Source: Rubricoccus sp038746605 (lineage in GTDB: Bacteria; Bacteroidota; Rhodothermia; Rhodothermales; Rubricoccaceae). Taken from it: a DNA stretch of 64,000 bases. Positions 15,836 through 24,306 of the stretch are shown here, piece after piece (the first letter of the stretch is position 1; every line of letters starts with the position of its first letter). A program made the position numbers and the translations under genes. Under the pieces are notes generated by a model. That model saw only the letters and a list, made by a program, of their open reading frames with translations. It did no database searches and was not told the origin of the DNA. The stretch is taken from the NCBI GenBank assembly GCA_038746605.1, contig JBCDKM010000008.1, positions 101,448 through 165,447 of the forward strand, read 5' to 3'.

Positions 15836-16850
15836 CCTCTTCGTCCTTCTCCTGGTCTCGTCTGGAGCCCACGCCCAAGTCGGGTTTTCTGCCGAGGATT
15901 GCAACCCCGACACCGTCTACGCGCGAGGTCCAAGTGCCTACGGCGCGGAGTGGGCGTCGCTCCATCCCGCCCGAGTCGTCGGGTCGCTCCAAGACGACAT
16001 CGAGGCAGGGCGGTGGGGGCCCGTCGGGGCTGCCCTGGCCGATAACTTCCGCCGGTCCGCTCGTGTGCGAGGGCCCGCACGGCGATCTCTCCAGAGCCAT
16101 CTCGACACGCTAGCGACGGAACTCGCGGAGGTGGGTCTGGAAGCGATGATGGACGGTCGCGGGGTTATGCGCGACCGCTTCGCGTACGATGCGCGAGACC
16201 CCGTGCTCTTCGAGTTCACACCGTCGGAGATCCAAACCTCGGGGCTGGACCCAGCCGTCCGCCGCGAGGTCTGCTGGCGCGCTTTGGTAGCGGACAACGT
16301 TCTCATCCAGTTCTTCGGACCCGCTCGTAATAACGCGGCGAGCGCGCTGAGAGACGCCATCGCGCTATGGGACGAGTTCAACGAGACCAACTACTCGCTC
16401 TACCCCTGGGAGGTCGCGGTGAATCAATTCCTCGCGGGATCGCAGAAGATCCGTTCGCTGGATGACCTTACGCCGCCAGCGACGCAACTCGTCTTTCTGC
16501 ACCCGGGGGTTGCGCTGGAGGCAGGCGGCTTCGGAGCCGGGTTAGATAGTTTGCGCCGCTTCGATGTGCTGACGCTGGAGCCCATTGGGATTTTGTGGTA
16601 TAACGACGAGCGTTCCTCGTACATGGGTGTCTCCGCGGTCGTCACCATCCCGACCTCTGGAGGGCCTGGAATCGGCGGGATGGTCCATTTCGGCCGTGCC
16701 GTCCAGGTCGGGGCCGTTGTTCGGGGCGGAAGCGGACCCGAGCGCGGCGCGAGCATCGTGCTCTCGACAGATGTGTTCAAGCTCATCCAGAGAACTCCGT
16801 CCGCGTTCCGAGAGCGCATCGCAGATCTGCGCGACGCATTGCCGGACTAG
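15825..16850 (+). CDS. Secreted hypothetical protein, 341 aa
   Basis: The start at 15825 lies inside the end of the hydrolase gene (11-base overlap) and gives a clean signal peptide, MRASLFVLLLVSSGAHA-Q. The mature part is mixed alpha/beta, with a Gly-rich C-terminal third (TIPTSGGPGIGGMVHFG, then GAVVRGGSGPERGASIVL). No metal or nucleophile motif is seen and I do not recognise the family. It converges on the thioesterase gene with only 15 bases between stops and, unusually for this region, without a palindromic repeat. Confidence 0.7.
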   Translation: MRASLFVLLLVSSGAHAQVGFSAEDCNPDTVYARGPSAYGAEWASLHPARVVGSLQDDIEAGRWGPVGAALADNFRRSARVRGPARRSLQSHLDTLATELAEVGLEAMMDGRGVMRDRFAYDARDPVLFEFTPSEIQTSGLDPAVRREVCWRALVADNVLIQFFGPARNNAASALRDAIALWDEFNETNYSLYPWEVAVNQFLAGSQKIRSLDDLTPPATQLVFLHPGVALEAGGFGAGLDSLRRFDVLTLEPIGILWYNDERSSYMGVSAVVTIPTSGGPGIGGMVHFGRAVQVGAVVRGGSGPERGASIVLSTDVFKLIQRTPSAFRERIADLRDALPD

Positions 16851-16865
16851 CCTTGGGTGCCTGGT

Positions 16866-17273
16866 TCAGGCTCGCTCTTTGGTCTCCACGAGCGCTAGCG
16901 TGACGCGGCTGACGCAGATGAGGGACTCCGCCTCGTCCTCGATCTGGACGTCCCAGACGGCGGTGGTGCGACCCTGGCGAATGGGCGTCGCGGTGGCTCG
17001 CAGCGTGCCCTCGCGCTTGGGGCGGAGGTGGCTCGCGTTGATCTCCATCCCGAACGCGATCCGCTCCGGCAGTGCCGCCATGTTGGCGCCCACGCTCGCG
17101 ACACTCTCCGCTAGCACGACGCTCGCGCCACCGTGGAGATAGCCCAGCGGCTGGTGGACGGGCGGACCGATGGGCATCGTGGCGACGACGCGCTCACCGG
17201 AGACCTCCTGATACTCGATGCCGAGGGTCTCATCGAGGGAGGTGCCACTGGCAAGAGGAAACGGCTGAGACAT
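16866..17273 (-). CDS. PaaI-type hotdog-fold thioesterase
   Basis: 135 residues with the hotdog pattern: LGIEYQEVSGERVVATMP, then HQPLGYLHGGASVVLAESVAS, where the HGG and the following Glu are the usual catalytic region, and INASHLRPKREGTLRATATP. This family hydrolyses acyl- or aryl-CoA thioesters; relatives act in phenylacetate degradation and in menaquinone synthesis (DHNA-CoA hydrolase). No neighbouring gene decides between them. The start at 17273 (MSQPFPL) fits family length better than the longer frame. Confidence 0.88.
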   Translation of the reverse strand: MSQPFPLASGTSLDETLGIEYQEVSGERVVATMPIGPPVHQPLGYLHGGASVVLAESVASVGANMAALPERIAFGMEINASHLRPKREGTLRATATPIRQGRTTAVWDVQIEDEAESLICVSRVTLALVETKERA

Positions 17274-17332
17274 GAAGGTGCAGTCGGTAGTGGGCGGCGG
17301 TCGTACTCTGCGTCCTCGCACCCGATCCCACC

Positions 17333-17704
17333 ATGCTGGAGGCCTTTCAAGAGTGGTTCCTCTCCTTGGGCACCGAGTACGGCGTCAACCCCTGGATTTT
17401 TGGGGGCATCTACGTCGGTGCCATCCCGCTGTTCACGCTCTCGGTAGCGTGGCTCGTCCGCAACGCGAGGCAGAAGAAAAGCATCGTGCTGCCCGCTCTC
17501 GCAGCAGGCTGTTGCTTCGTCTCCGCCTACGTCTACCTCATCATCGCAGGGGAGAACGTCCCTGCGTGGGTGTACGGGTTCATCGTGGTCCTCGTGGTGG
17601 GGGGAGCGTGGAGCGCCGTGCGGAAGGTGCGAGGTCAGCTAGCCGAGGTCCGTGCTGAGGCTGAGACGCCCGACGAGCCGACGACATCGGCACCGCCACA
17701 CTGA
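17333..17704 (+). CDS. Small three-span membrane protein
   Basis: 123 residues with hydrophobic helices at about 22-42, 50-70 and 78-95, followed by a charged tail (RKVRGQLAEVRAEAETPDEP). The start FQEWFLSLGTEYGVNPWIFGGIYVG suggests an amphipathic helix running into the first span. The function is unknown. It diverges from the thioesterase gene and is followed by a palindromic repeat. Confidence 0.65.
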   Translation: MLEAFQEWFLSLGTEYGVNPWIFGGIYVGAIPLFTLSVAWLVRNARQKKSIVLPALAAGCCFVSAYVYLIIAGENVPAWVYGFIVVLVVGGAWSAVRKVRGQLAEVRAEAETPDEPTTSAPPH

Positions 17705-17821
17705 CCCCGACGCTCCGTGCCAGATGGCGGGAGAAACCGCGAGTCTGGACTGGAAGCGGCGGGTACGTGGAGAAGGGCGAGACGCATCCGACAGGTGAGC
17801 GGCCTTGCTCTGCCACTCGCC

Positions 17822-17855
17822 CCGCCTCGGTAGCCCGACGAGCGTACCGAGGCGG
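17822..17855. repeat. Palindromic repeat, long form
   Basis: Perfect arms CCGCCTCGG and CCGAGGCGG separated by 16 bases in the gap between convergent genes; the right arm ends one base before the stop codon of the gene at 17857. Confidence 0.85.
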
Positions 17856-17856
17856 A

Positions 17857-18729
17857 TCAGTTCAGATCCACACCGAGCCCTACGCCCGCGACGGCATCGA
17901 GCAGGTCATCGAGGTTTCCACCGACCGGGACCTCGACGAAAAACCCCGGGCGAACGGTCCCAGCTTTGACCTCGGCTGCGAGTCCGATGGCAGTCTCGAA
18001 GCGAGCGACGTCGTCGCCCAGTTCCTCGGTGAGAAAGCCCGTTGCGCGGATGCCGCCCGTAAGGAGCGCCGGTCCAGCCTCGGCCTCCGCACGGAACGTG
18101 TAGCTCAGGAACAGTTCTAGGTCGTCGGGGAGGCTTTGCTCGTTGCCCGCGTTGATAGCGAGCTGTGGCGCGAGGCGACCCACGAGCGAGACTGTGGGCG
18201 AGAGCGCAAGTGAGCCCTCCGCCGTGCCGACGACGGAGAGCGTGTTCGGGATAAACGCCAAGAACCGGTCGTACGAGGCGAACTGGCTGTAAAAGAGCGC
18301 GGTACCGTCCTCGTCACCGAGATCGATGAGTGTGCCCACCACGGGGAGACGCCCGCCGAGGCCCGCCGAGGCGCGTCCACGAGGGTTCGGCAGCGCGGCT
18401 TCGACGCCCAAATACGGATTGCCGAGAACGAACGCGCTCGAACGCTCCTCGCTCGTCTGATCCGAAAAGGGAGACTCGAAATCGATGGCGGCGTAGACCG
18501 TCGGGACATCCCCGACGATAGAGAGCCCGGGCGTGACAGCGAAGCGGCCATCCAGCATGTGCACGGATGAGAGAGCGGAGAAGTCGCTCCCGAACAAAAT
18601 TCCGTCGTCCAGGAATGCTTTTCGGGCGGTGAGGCTGACGCCGTCGCCCTCGGGCGCGATGGGGAGCCAGCCCGCAGGCTAGGCGAGGGCAGTGATGGGC
18701 AGGAGAAGAGCGAGGAGAACGAGGCGCAC
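17857..18729 (-). pseudogene. Secreted beta-rich protein gene interrupted by an in-frame TAG after the signal peptide
   Basis: Reading from GTG at 18729, codons 1-16 give a perfect signal peptide (MRLVLLALLLPITALA). Codon 17 (18681-18679) is TAG, and the same frame then runs uninterrupted for 273 codons to 17857. Signal peptides in this window commonly continue ALA-Q, and one C-to-T change turns CAG (Gln) into TAG, so a nonsense mutation is the simplest explanation. The body has alternating beta-strand character and many Gly/Ala residues, consistent with an outer-membrane beta-barrel of the transporter-like type. A downstream TTG at 18597 could reinitiate, but without a signal. A sequencing error or stop-codon readthrough is possible. 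Confidence 0.7.
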
Positions 18730-18822
18730 GGTACGGGGAGGAGGGTGTGGTCAAGAGTACGACCGTTCGCCTCGGTACGCCCTGGGGCTACTGGCATCTC
18801 CCACCGAGCAGTGGAGTTACGG

Positions 18823-19836
18823 TCAGGAGCCCGAGCCGCAGGAGCGCCGCACCACCAGCGACGGCTGAAGCACAACGAGACTCGGTGAGCGGTCTGGCTC
18901 TTCGATCCGTGCGAGGAGCAACTCTGCCGCTCGGCGACCCATTTCCTCACCGGGCTGGCGGACCGCCGTCAGGGGCGGGTTGAGTGCCATCGCCCACGGC
19001 ATGTCGTCGTAGCCGACGAGCGCGAGGTCCTCGGGGATGCGGAGCCCCCGTTGGTGAGTGGCCGCGAGCGCGCCGAGCGTCATCAGGTTGTTGGCCGTGA
19101 AGAGCGCGGTGGGACGGTCCTCCAACGAGAGGAGAGCCTCGGCAGCGGCCTGCCCGCCTTCCATCCGCCCGTTCGCCTCGGCGAGGAGGGCGGGGTCGAT
19201 GAGGAGGTCCACCTCGTCGTGCGCACGGCGGTAGCCGGCTAAGCGCTCGCGGCTCGTGGAGAGCGTCGGGGCACCGCCGATGAAGCCGATGCGACGGTGA
19301 CCCTGCTCGATGAGCAACGCGACGCCATCGCGGGCGCCTTGCTCGCTGTTGGCGACGACCGTGTCGACAGCGCTACGGGTCATCCGGCGGTCCACGCAGA
19401 CGACCGGGATGCCATCCTCGATGAGCGCGTCCACGTCGGCATCGTGCTCGCGGACGGGTGGCAAGATGACCCCGTCTACGCGCTCGGTGCGGAGGGCGTC
19501 GACCGCCGCCCGCTGACGCTCCACGCTCTCGTCCACATTGTGGAACAGGACGGAGTAGCCTGCCTCGTGTGCGACGGCCTCCACGCCGCGTATGACCTCG
19601 GCGAAGAATGGGTTCTGGATGTCCGGAATGAGAACGCCCAGGATGTGAGTGGCGCCGCCGCGTGAGCGGAGCCGCCGCGCCACCTTGCTCGGGCGGTATC
19701 CGAGGTCGGCTGCGATAGCCTCGATACGCTCGCGCGTGCTCACCGCGACGCGTTCAGGGACCGTGAGGGCGCGCGAGGCGGTCGCGATAGAGACGCCCGC
19801 GACTTCGGCGATTTCCTTGAGAGTGACGGCGCTCAT
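18823..19836 (-). CDS. LacI-family transcriptional regulator
   Basis: 337 residues. The N-terminal helix-turn-helix VTLKEIAEVAGVSIATASRAL and hinge region (RPSKVARRLRSRG) are characteristic of LacI/GalR, followed by a periplasmic-binding-protein-like effector domain (HILGVLIPDIQNPFFAEVIRG, GIPVVCVDRR, GHRRIGFIGG, VGYDDMPWA). It lies 76 bases downstream of deoB on the same strand, and a palindrome of LacI-operator type sits just before its start codon. It may therefore respond to a sugar or nucleoside and control itself. The effector is unknown. Confidence 0.93.
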   Translation of the reverse strand: MSAVTLKEIAEVAGVSIATASRALTVPERVAVSTRERIEAIAADLGYRPSKVARRLRSRGGATHILGVLIPDIQNPFFAEVIRGVEAVAHEAGYSVLFHNVDESVERQRAAVDALRTERVDGVILPPVREHDADVDALIEDGIPVVCVDRRMTRSAVDTVVANSEQGARDGVALLIEQGHRRIGFIGGAPTLSTSRERLAGYRRAHDEVDLLIDPALLAEANGRMEGGQAAAEALLSLEDRPTALFTANNLMTLGALAATHQRGLRIPEDLALVGYDDMPWAMALNPPLTAVRQPGEEMGRRAAELLLARIEEPDRSPSLVVLQPSLVVRRSCGSGS

Positions 19837-19851
19837 GTAGAGAGAGGGTAC

Positions 19852-19861
19852 GAACGCGTTC
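19852..19861. promoter_or_regulatory. Candidate LacI-family operator
   Basis: A perfect ten-base palindrome, GAACGCGTTC, with the central CG typical of LacI/GalR operators. It lies 16 bases upstream of the LacI-type start codon and within the deoB-lacI gap, a position that suits autoregulation. Assigned from pattern only. Confidence 0.45.
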
Positions 19862-19912
19862 CGTGGACTGGAGTGTAGTTATCCCTCTTGGCAGATCCAA
19901 CCTCGGCAGTTC

Positions 19913-21073
19913 TCAGCCGAAGGACGTGCCGGGACCATTCCAAGCCACACCGAAGGCAGCCGCGATGGTGGCAGCATGGTCCGCAAACGTCCCCCGAGTG
20001 CCGATGTCACGCGCTTCTCCTCCTGCAAGGAGAAGCGGAACGTGCTCGCGTGTATGGTCCGAACCGGGATACGTCGGATCGTTGCCGTGGTCGGCGGTGA
20101 GGAGGAGACGACCTGCCTCTGGGAGTGTGTTCAGGAGGTCCGGTAGGGTAGCATCGAAGGCTTCGAGGGCACGCGCATATCCTGCAGGATCATTGCGATG
20201 GCCGTAGAGCTCGTCGAAGTCCACGAGGTTGGTCCAGATGAACGTGGGCTCGCCACTGGCAGCGGCCTCGCGGATGGCGTCCAATGTCTTCGCGATACCG
20301 TCCGCGTTGCCTGCCGTCTTGATCTCATGGTCCACGCCCTGGCCTCCGAAGAGGCTCGCGATTTTGCCCACCGCGACAGTCCGCACGCCCGCCTCGCGGA
20401 GCGCATCGAGCACCGTCGGACCGGTGGGGTGGAGCGAGAAGTCCTTACGCTTGGAGGAGATCCGCTCATAGGCGCCAGGCGCACCGGTGAATGGCCGTGC
20501 GATGACCCGCCCCACGGCGTGCTCGCCTACGCAGACCTCGTCTCGCGCGACCCGGCACATCGCGTACAACGCCTCCAGTGGCGTCTTTTCGACGTGCGCG
20601 GCGATCTGGAAAACGCTGTCGGCCGAGGTGTAGACGATGGGCTGCCCGGTGCGCTGGTGCTCCTCGCCCAACTCCGCGATGATGGCGGTACCGCTGGCCG
20701 GGATGTTACCGAGGATGCCATCCACGCCTGCACGTTCGCAGAATGCCGTCGCCACGTCTGGTGGGAAGCCGTGGGGGTACGTCGGGAACGGTGTCTCCAG
20801 CACGAGGCCCGCCAGTGCCCAGTGGCCGGTCGTGGAGTCTTTGCCTGCGGCGCGCTCCGTCAGGCGTCCCCACGAGGCCTCGGGATGGGCGATGGCCTCC
20901 ACCCCGGCTAGGTCCGCGATCCGCCCGAGGCCGAGGCGGGCGAGGTTCGGGAGATGGGGCCGCTCGCGCTCGCAAACGTGCCCGAGCGTATTCGAGCCCG
21001 CGTCGCCGTAGGCTGCCGCGTCCGGCGCGTCACCGACGCCCGCACCGTCGAGAACGATGGAGACGAAGAGCAT
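19913..21073 (-). CDS. deoB: Phosphopentomutase
   Basis: Interconverts (deoxy)ribose 1-phosphate and 5-phosphate in nucleoside salvage. The 386-residue length is normal. Metal-binding and catalytic segments of the alkaline-phosphatase superfamily are visible: IVLDGAGVGDAPDA at the start, AGKDSTTGHW (phosphorylated Thr region), NLVDFDELYGHRND and LTADHGNDPTYPGSDHTREH. It is expressed upstream of the LacI-type regulator on the same strand. No nucleoside phosphorylase or deaminase gene lies in this window. Confidence 0.95.
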   Translation of the reverse strand: MLFVSIVLDGAGVGDAPDAAAYGDAGSNTLGHVCERERPHLPNLARLGLGRIADLAGVEAIAHPEASWGRLTERAAGKDSTTGHWALAGLVLETPFPTYPHGFPPDVATAFCERAGVDGILGNIPASGTAIIAELGEEHQRTGQPIVYTSADSVFQIAAHVEKTPLEALYAMCRVARDEVCVGEHAVGRVIARPFTGAPGAYERISSKRKDFSLHPTGPTVLDALREAGVRTVAVGKIASLFGGQGVDHEIKTAGNADGIAKTLDAIREAAASGEPTFIWTNLVDFDELYGHRNDPAGYARALEAFDATLPDLLNTLPEAGRLLLTADHGNDPTYPGSDHTREHVPLLLAGGEARDIGTRGTFADHAATIAAAFGVAWNGPGTSFG

Positions 21074-21173
21074 GGGGGATGGGGGATGGGGGAGAAGGCG
21101 GCTGATAAAAGGTTCCCGTTCGGTGCACGAGGCTGCCGAGGCGGGCAGGCCTTTCTCCGCGCTCCGCGCCTCC

Positions 21174-22499
21174 TCAGCCCAGAATCACCGCCGTGTCTTC
21201 GCCTGTGTAGGTCTCCGACAGGGCACGCACGGCGTCTTGGCGGAGGAGGTCCGGCGTGACATGGCGCGGACCGTAGAGCGCCATCCCGATGCGCAGCGGC
21301 GTGCCGCTTCGCGCGAGGTCGCGGACCCAGTGCTCGGCCCGGTCCGCCTCGGCGTCGCACACCGCACCCACGACCAGTGCGCCCATGGGAAGCGTGTCCA
21401 GTGTGCCGGGGACCGAGGCGACGCGCTGCCGGAGTGCGGCCTCGCGTTCCGCGACCGCCTCGGGGTCAGCTTCCTGGAGGGCCTCTGCCTCGTAGGGCAC
21501 CACGAGTGCGAGCGCGATGGAGCGGCCCGTTTCTCGTGCCGTCGCGATTTCCGCGCCGAGAGCTTCCATCGCGGCGTCCATCGGCCCCGAGGGGCTCTCG
21601 GTAGGCTCAGGCGGAGGCGGGTCTGTCGGGAGGCCGAGGACATCGGCGAGCAGGTCCGCGTAGCGATCCAAGAGACGCTCGGCCCGGCTGTCGAGCGGGT
21701 ACTCTGCCGGGACATCCACGATGAGAAGGCGGCGCGGTGCAGGTGCGGGCGCGAGGGCGCGCACAGCCGTCTCCCCGATGGCCCCCGGCTCCATCCCAGG
21801 GAGCACGCCCGATTCCGTCTCGCCGAGCACGACAGTGACGGTCTCTCGTGGAAGGTCAGTCAGGGCGGCTTCGGAGAAGCGGCGCGCCTGGGGGTGGGCG
21901 TGCAGTGCCGAGGAGGCAGGACCGGCTGCAGCGAGGATCAGGTAGCCGCCGTCGCCAGGATCGGGGCGGACGAGAGCAGCGGATCCGCGTGTGGTTGCGA
22001 CGAGGGACCGGAGCAGAGAGCCTGCGCCTGGGGCGTCGTCCTCCCACCACTCGGGGCGAGACCGCAGAGGGCGTGGGGGATCGGTGATTGGAGCGGATGC
22101 GGGAGCAGACGGCTCGGGGATCGAGAGAGCCGGAACGTCCTCAGCCTCCGGTTGCGCGCGAGCCTCCGGCTCGGCTTGCGGCTCAGCGGACGCGGGGGTC
22201 AGGCCTCCTCCATGGTCCGCCTCGGTCTCCACGAGGAGTGCCTCGTGGGCCGGAGCGCCGAGGTGGCTGGCCGGAGGTAGGGGATCAGAAGCAGCCTGAA
22301 GGTCGGGCTCAGAATCCTCGGTGTGAACACGCACTGGACCGACGCCCAGCGACTCCCGGTTCCACTCTGGAAGCGAGGGTTCGCCATCGAGCGAGCCCCA
22401 GAGACGCTCGCGCTCGCGCCGCCCCTGCAGACTCCGGGCGGCGAGCACCCCGACCGCGACGACGACGAGGAAAAGAAGGAACCAGAGGAAGATCTCCAC
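21174..22499 (-). CDS. Single-span membrane protein with GAF-like and degenerate GGDEF-like domains
   Basis: The start at 22499 (GTG) gives MEIFLWFLLFLVVVAVGVLA, one N-terminal membrane helix; a longer TTG frame to 22529 adds ten residues. A Pro/Glu-rich linker covers about residues 30-150. A region at about 155-290 has the alternation of a GAF sensor (GSAALVRPDPGDGGYLILAA, RRLLIVDVPAEYPL). The last 130 residues resemble a nucleotide-cyclase/GGDEF fold (SIALALVVPYEAEAL, MGALVVGAVCDAEADRAEHW, LRIGMALYG) but lack a GG(D/E)EF signature. The role is probably signalling without cyclase activity. The domain calls are inference. Confidence 0.6.
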   Translation of the reverse strand: MEIFLWFLLFLVVVAVGVLAARSLQGRRERERLWGSLDGEPSLPEWNRESLGVGPVRVHTEDSEPDLQAASDPLPPASHLGAPAHEALLVETEADHGGGLTPASAEPQAEPEARAQPEAEDVPALSIPEPSAPASAPITDPPRPLRSRPEWWEDDAPGAGSLLRSLVATTRGSAALVRPDPGDGGYLILAAAGPASSALHAHPQARRFSEAALTDLPRETVTVVLGETESGVLPGMEPGAIGETAVRALAPAPAPRRLLIVDVPAEYPLDSRAERLLDRYADLLADVLGLPTDPPPPEPTESPSGPMDAAMEALGAEIATARETGRSIALALVVPYEAEALQEADPEAVAEREAALRQRVASVPGTLDTLPMGALVVGAVCDAEADRAEHWVRDLARSGTPLRIGMALYGPRHVTPDLLRQDAVRALSETYTGEDTAVILG

Positions 22500-22615
22500 A
22501 GGGGGGAGGGCTCGCCTCGCGGCGTGCAATCGTGGGAGGAGAGAGGGCGTCTGTCAGACGGCCGCAATCTAGTGACACGGGTCTGACGCATCCTGCACTG
22601 GGTGCGCCCTCTCAC

Positions 22616-22623
22616 TAGCTTCG
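22616..22623 (+). promoter_or_regulatory. Candidate -7 element (TAnnTTyG type) of the arsenosugar operon
   Basis: TAGCTTCG lies 25 bases upstream of the ATG at 22649. It resembles the Bacteroidota -7 box TAnnTTTG. Similar strings precede other genes here (39714, 58547, 59546). No clear -33 TTG is visible. Confidence 0.3.
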
Positions 22624-22648
22624 GCGCCTTCCTTCCCACCACCGCACC

Positions 22649-22981
22649 ATGGAGACCTACTACAAGCCAGAGCACCTCCCCCGCTTCGGCGAGATCGAAG
22701 AGGGCTCGAAGCCCCTCGCCGACGCCTTCTTTTCCTACTACGGCAAGGTCTTCGAGGACGGCGCCCTTACGGCCCGTGAGAAGTCCCTCATCGCGCTCGC
22801 CGTGGCCCACACGGTGCAGTGCCCGTACTGCATCGACGCCTACACGCAGGACGCGCTCGCGAAGGGCTCGGACCTCGAACAGATGACCGAGGCGGTCCAT
22901 GTCGCGACGGCGATCCGTGGCGGTGCCAGCCTCGTGCACGGTCTCCAGATGCTCGACGGCGTCAAGCAGCAAACCATGTAA
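22649..22981 (+). CDS. Arsenosugar-biosynthesis-associated peroxidase-like protein (CMD/AhpD fold)
   Basis: 110 residues of the carboxymuconolactone decarboxylase/AhpD superfamily. The redox pair is in HTVQCPYCIDAYTQDAL (CxxC), followed by the helix AVHVATAIRGGASLVHGLQML. The N-terminus METYYKPEHLPRFGEIEEGS and the immediate position before arsS match the peroxidase-like partner found with the radical-SAM arsenosugar enzyme. It probably provides a redox function in the same pathway; the reaction is not established. The next gene starts 75 bases downstream. Confidence 0.87.
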   Translation: METYYKPEHLPRFGEIEEGSKPLADAFFSYYGKVFEDGALTAREKSLIALAVAHTVQCPYCIDAYTQDALAKGSDLEQMTEAVHVATAIRGGASLVHGLQMLDGVKQQTM

Positions 22982-23056
22982 GCCTGTAGGCGTACCGCTC
23001 ATCTCTCTGTCAGACGATCCGCGCCGGGCTCGGCGGCGCGCTCCCACCCGCTCCGC

Positions 23057-24226
23057 ATGTCTTCCTCTTCCGGGGACGGTGCCGTCACCGTCTCGCTTCC
23101 CGTTCTCTCTGCCGAGTTAATCGCGGCCGCCAACGACGGCCCCAAGCGCACGACGAGCCTGTACGGTCGTCGTACGCCGTTAGCTGCTCCTGCGCAGCAG
23201 CTCCGAGCGTTGGATGAAGTCCCGACGATCTCTGGTCCCAGTGGCACGGGCTCCTTCCACGCCGACCTCGTCGCGAGTGGATGGGAGAAGGGTCTCGCGC
23301 CCGCTCCGTTGGAAATCTTCCAGATCAACATCGGGAAGCTGTGCAACATGACTTGTCGGCATTGCCACGTGGACTCTGGGCCGGATCGCGTCAAGGAGAA
23401 CATGGACCGCGAGGCGGTCGATGCGTGCATCGCGGCCATCGACCGGATCCTCGCGCACTCGGCAGGCGCTAGCCTCCACACTGTGGATCTGACCGGCGGG
23501 GCACCAGAATTGAACCCCCACTTCGAGTACCTGGTGGAGGCGTGTGTGGCGCGAGGGCTTCACGTCATCGACCGGTGCAATCTGACCATCCTCCGCGTCA
23601 AGCGCTACCGTCACCTCCCGGAGTGGTTTGCGGAGCGAGGCGTGGAGGTGGCCTGCTCGCTCCCTCACTATCGCAAGATGGGCACGGACGCCCAGCGGGG
23701 CGACGGCACCTACGGCAAGAGCATCGAGGCACTAAAAGCGCTCAACGAGGCGGGCTACGGCCAGGGCGATCCCGAGCGGATGCTGACACTCGTCACGAAC
23801 CCGGTGGGGAGCTTCCTGGCAGGCAACCAGGCCTCACTGGAGGGCGAGTGGAAGGCCGCGTTGGAGCGCAACCACGGCGTCACGTTCGACCGCCTCTTCG
23901 CACTCAACAACATGCCGATGAGCCGCTACTTAGAGTGGCTCTTGGAAAAGGGCCAGTTGGAGGCGTACATGGAGCGGCTTCTGGAGGCCTTCAACCCGGG
24001 TGCGATCGACGGTCTCATGTGCCGCAACACGATCTCGGTCGGCTGGGACGGCCGCGTCTACGACTGCGACTTCAATCAGCAACTAGAGATGGACGCGGCG
24101 GTACCCTTCGCGCACGTCCAGGACTTCGACCTCGACGCGTGGCAGGCGCGGACGGTTCGGACCGCCCGCCACTGCTACGGTTGTACGGCGGGTGCCGGTT
24201 CTTCCTGCGGTGGCGCGACGGCCTGA
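23057..24226 (+). CDS. arsS: Arsenosugar biosynthesis radical SAM protein
   Basis: 389 residues. CNMTCRHCHVDSG is the CxxxCxxC iron-sulfur site of radical SAM enzymes. TVDLTGGAPELNPHF, DRCNLTILRV and LPHYRKMGTDAQRGDGTYG match the ArsS subgroup, and the C-terminus has the extra cysteine cluster CDFNQQ and CYGCTAGAGSSC. ArsS is thought to join a dimethylarsenic group and a ribosyl moiety during arsenosugar formation. The methyltransferase ArsM that normally supplies its substrate is not in the window. A long-form palindromic repeat follows at the convergent junction. Confidence 0.93.
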   Translation: MSSSSGDGAVTVSLPVLSAELIAAANDGPKRTTSLYGRRTPLAAPAQQLRALDEVPTISGPSGTGSFHADLVASGWEKGLAPAPLEIFQINIGKLCNMTCRHCHVDSGPDRVKENMDREAVDACIAAIDRILAHSAGASLHTVDLTGGAPELNPHFEYLVEACVARGLHVIDRCNLTILRVKRYRHLPEWFAERGVEVACSLPHYRKMGTDAQRGDGTYGKSIEALKALNEAGYGQGDPERMLTLVTNPVGSFLAGNQASLEGEWKAALERNHGVTFDRLFALNNMPMSRYLEWLLEKGQLEAYMERLLEAFNPGAIDGLMCRNTISVGWDGRVYDCDFNQQLEMDAAVPFAHVQDFDLDAWQARTVRTARHCYGCTAGAGSSCGGATA

Positions 24227-24232
24227 GAGCGT

Positions 24233-24278
24233 CCGCCTCGGTAGGTTTGCGAGGGCATCTCCGCGCGCGCCGAGGCGG
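24233..24278. repeat. Palindromic repeat, long form
   Basis: Left arm CCGCCTCGG and right arm of eight matching bases (GCCGAGGCGG core) separated by about 28 bases, between convergent genes ending at 24226 and 24307. Confidence 0.75.
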
Positions 24279-24306
24279 GCGTATTGGCAGTTCCGAGGTA
24301 GGGTGG

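Noticed and set aside
22214..22266. Possible long-spacer palindromic repeat inside the GAF-like gene
   Set aside because: The arms CCGCCTCGG and CCGAGGTGG are 30 bases or more apart with one mismatch inside coding sequence; too weak to list.
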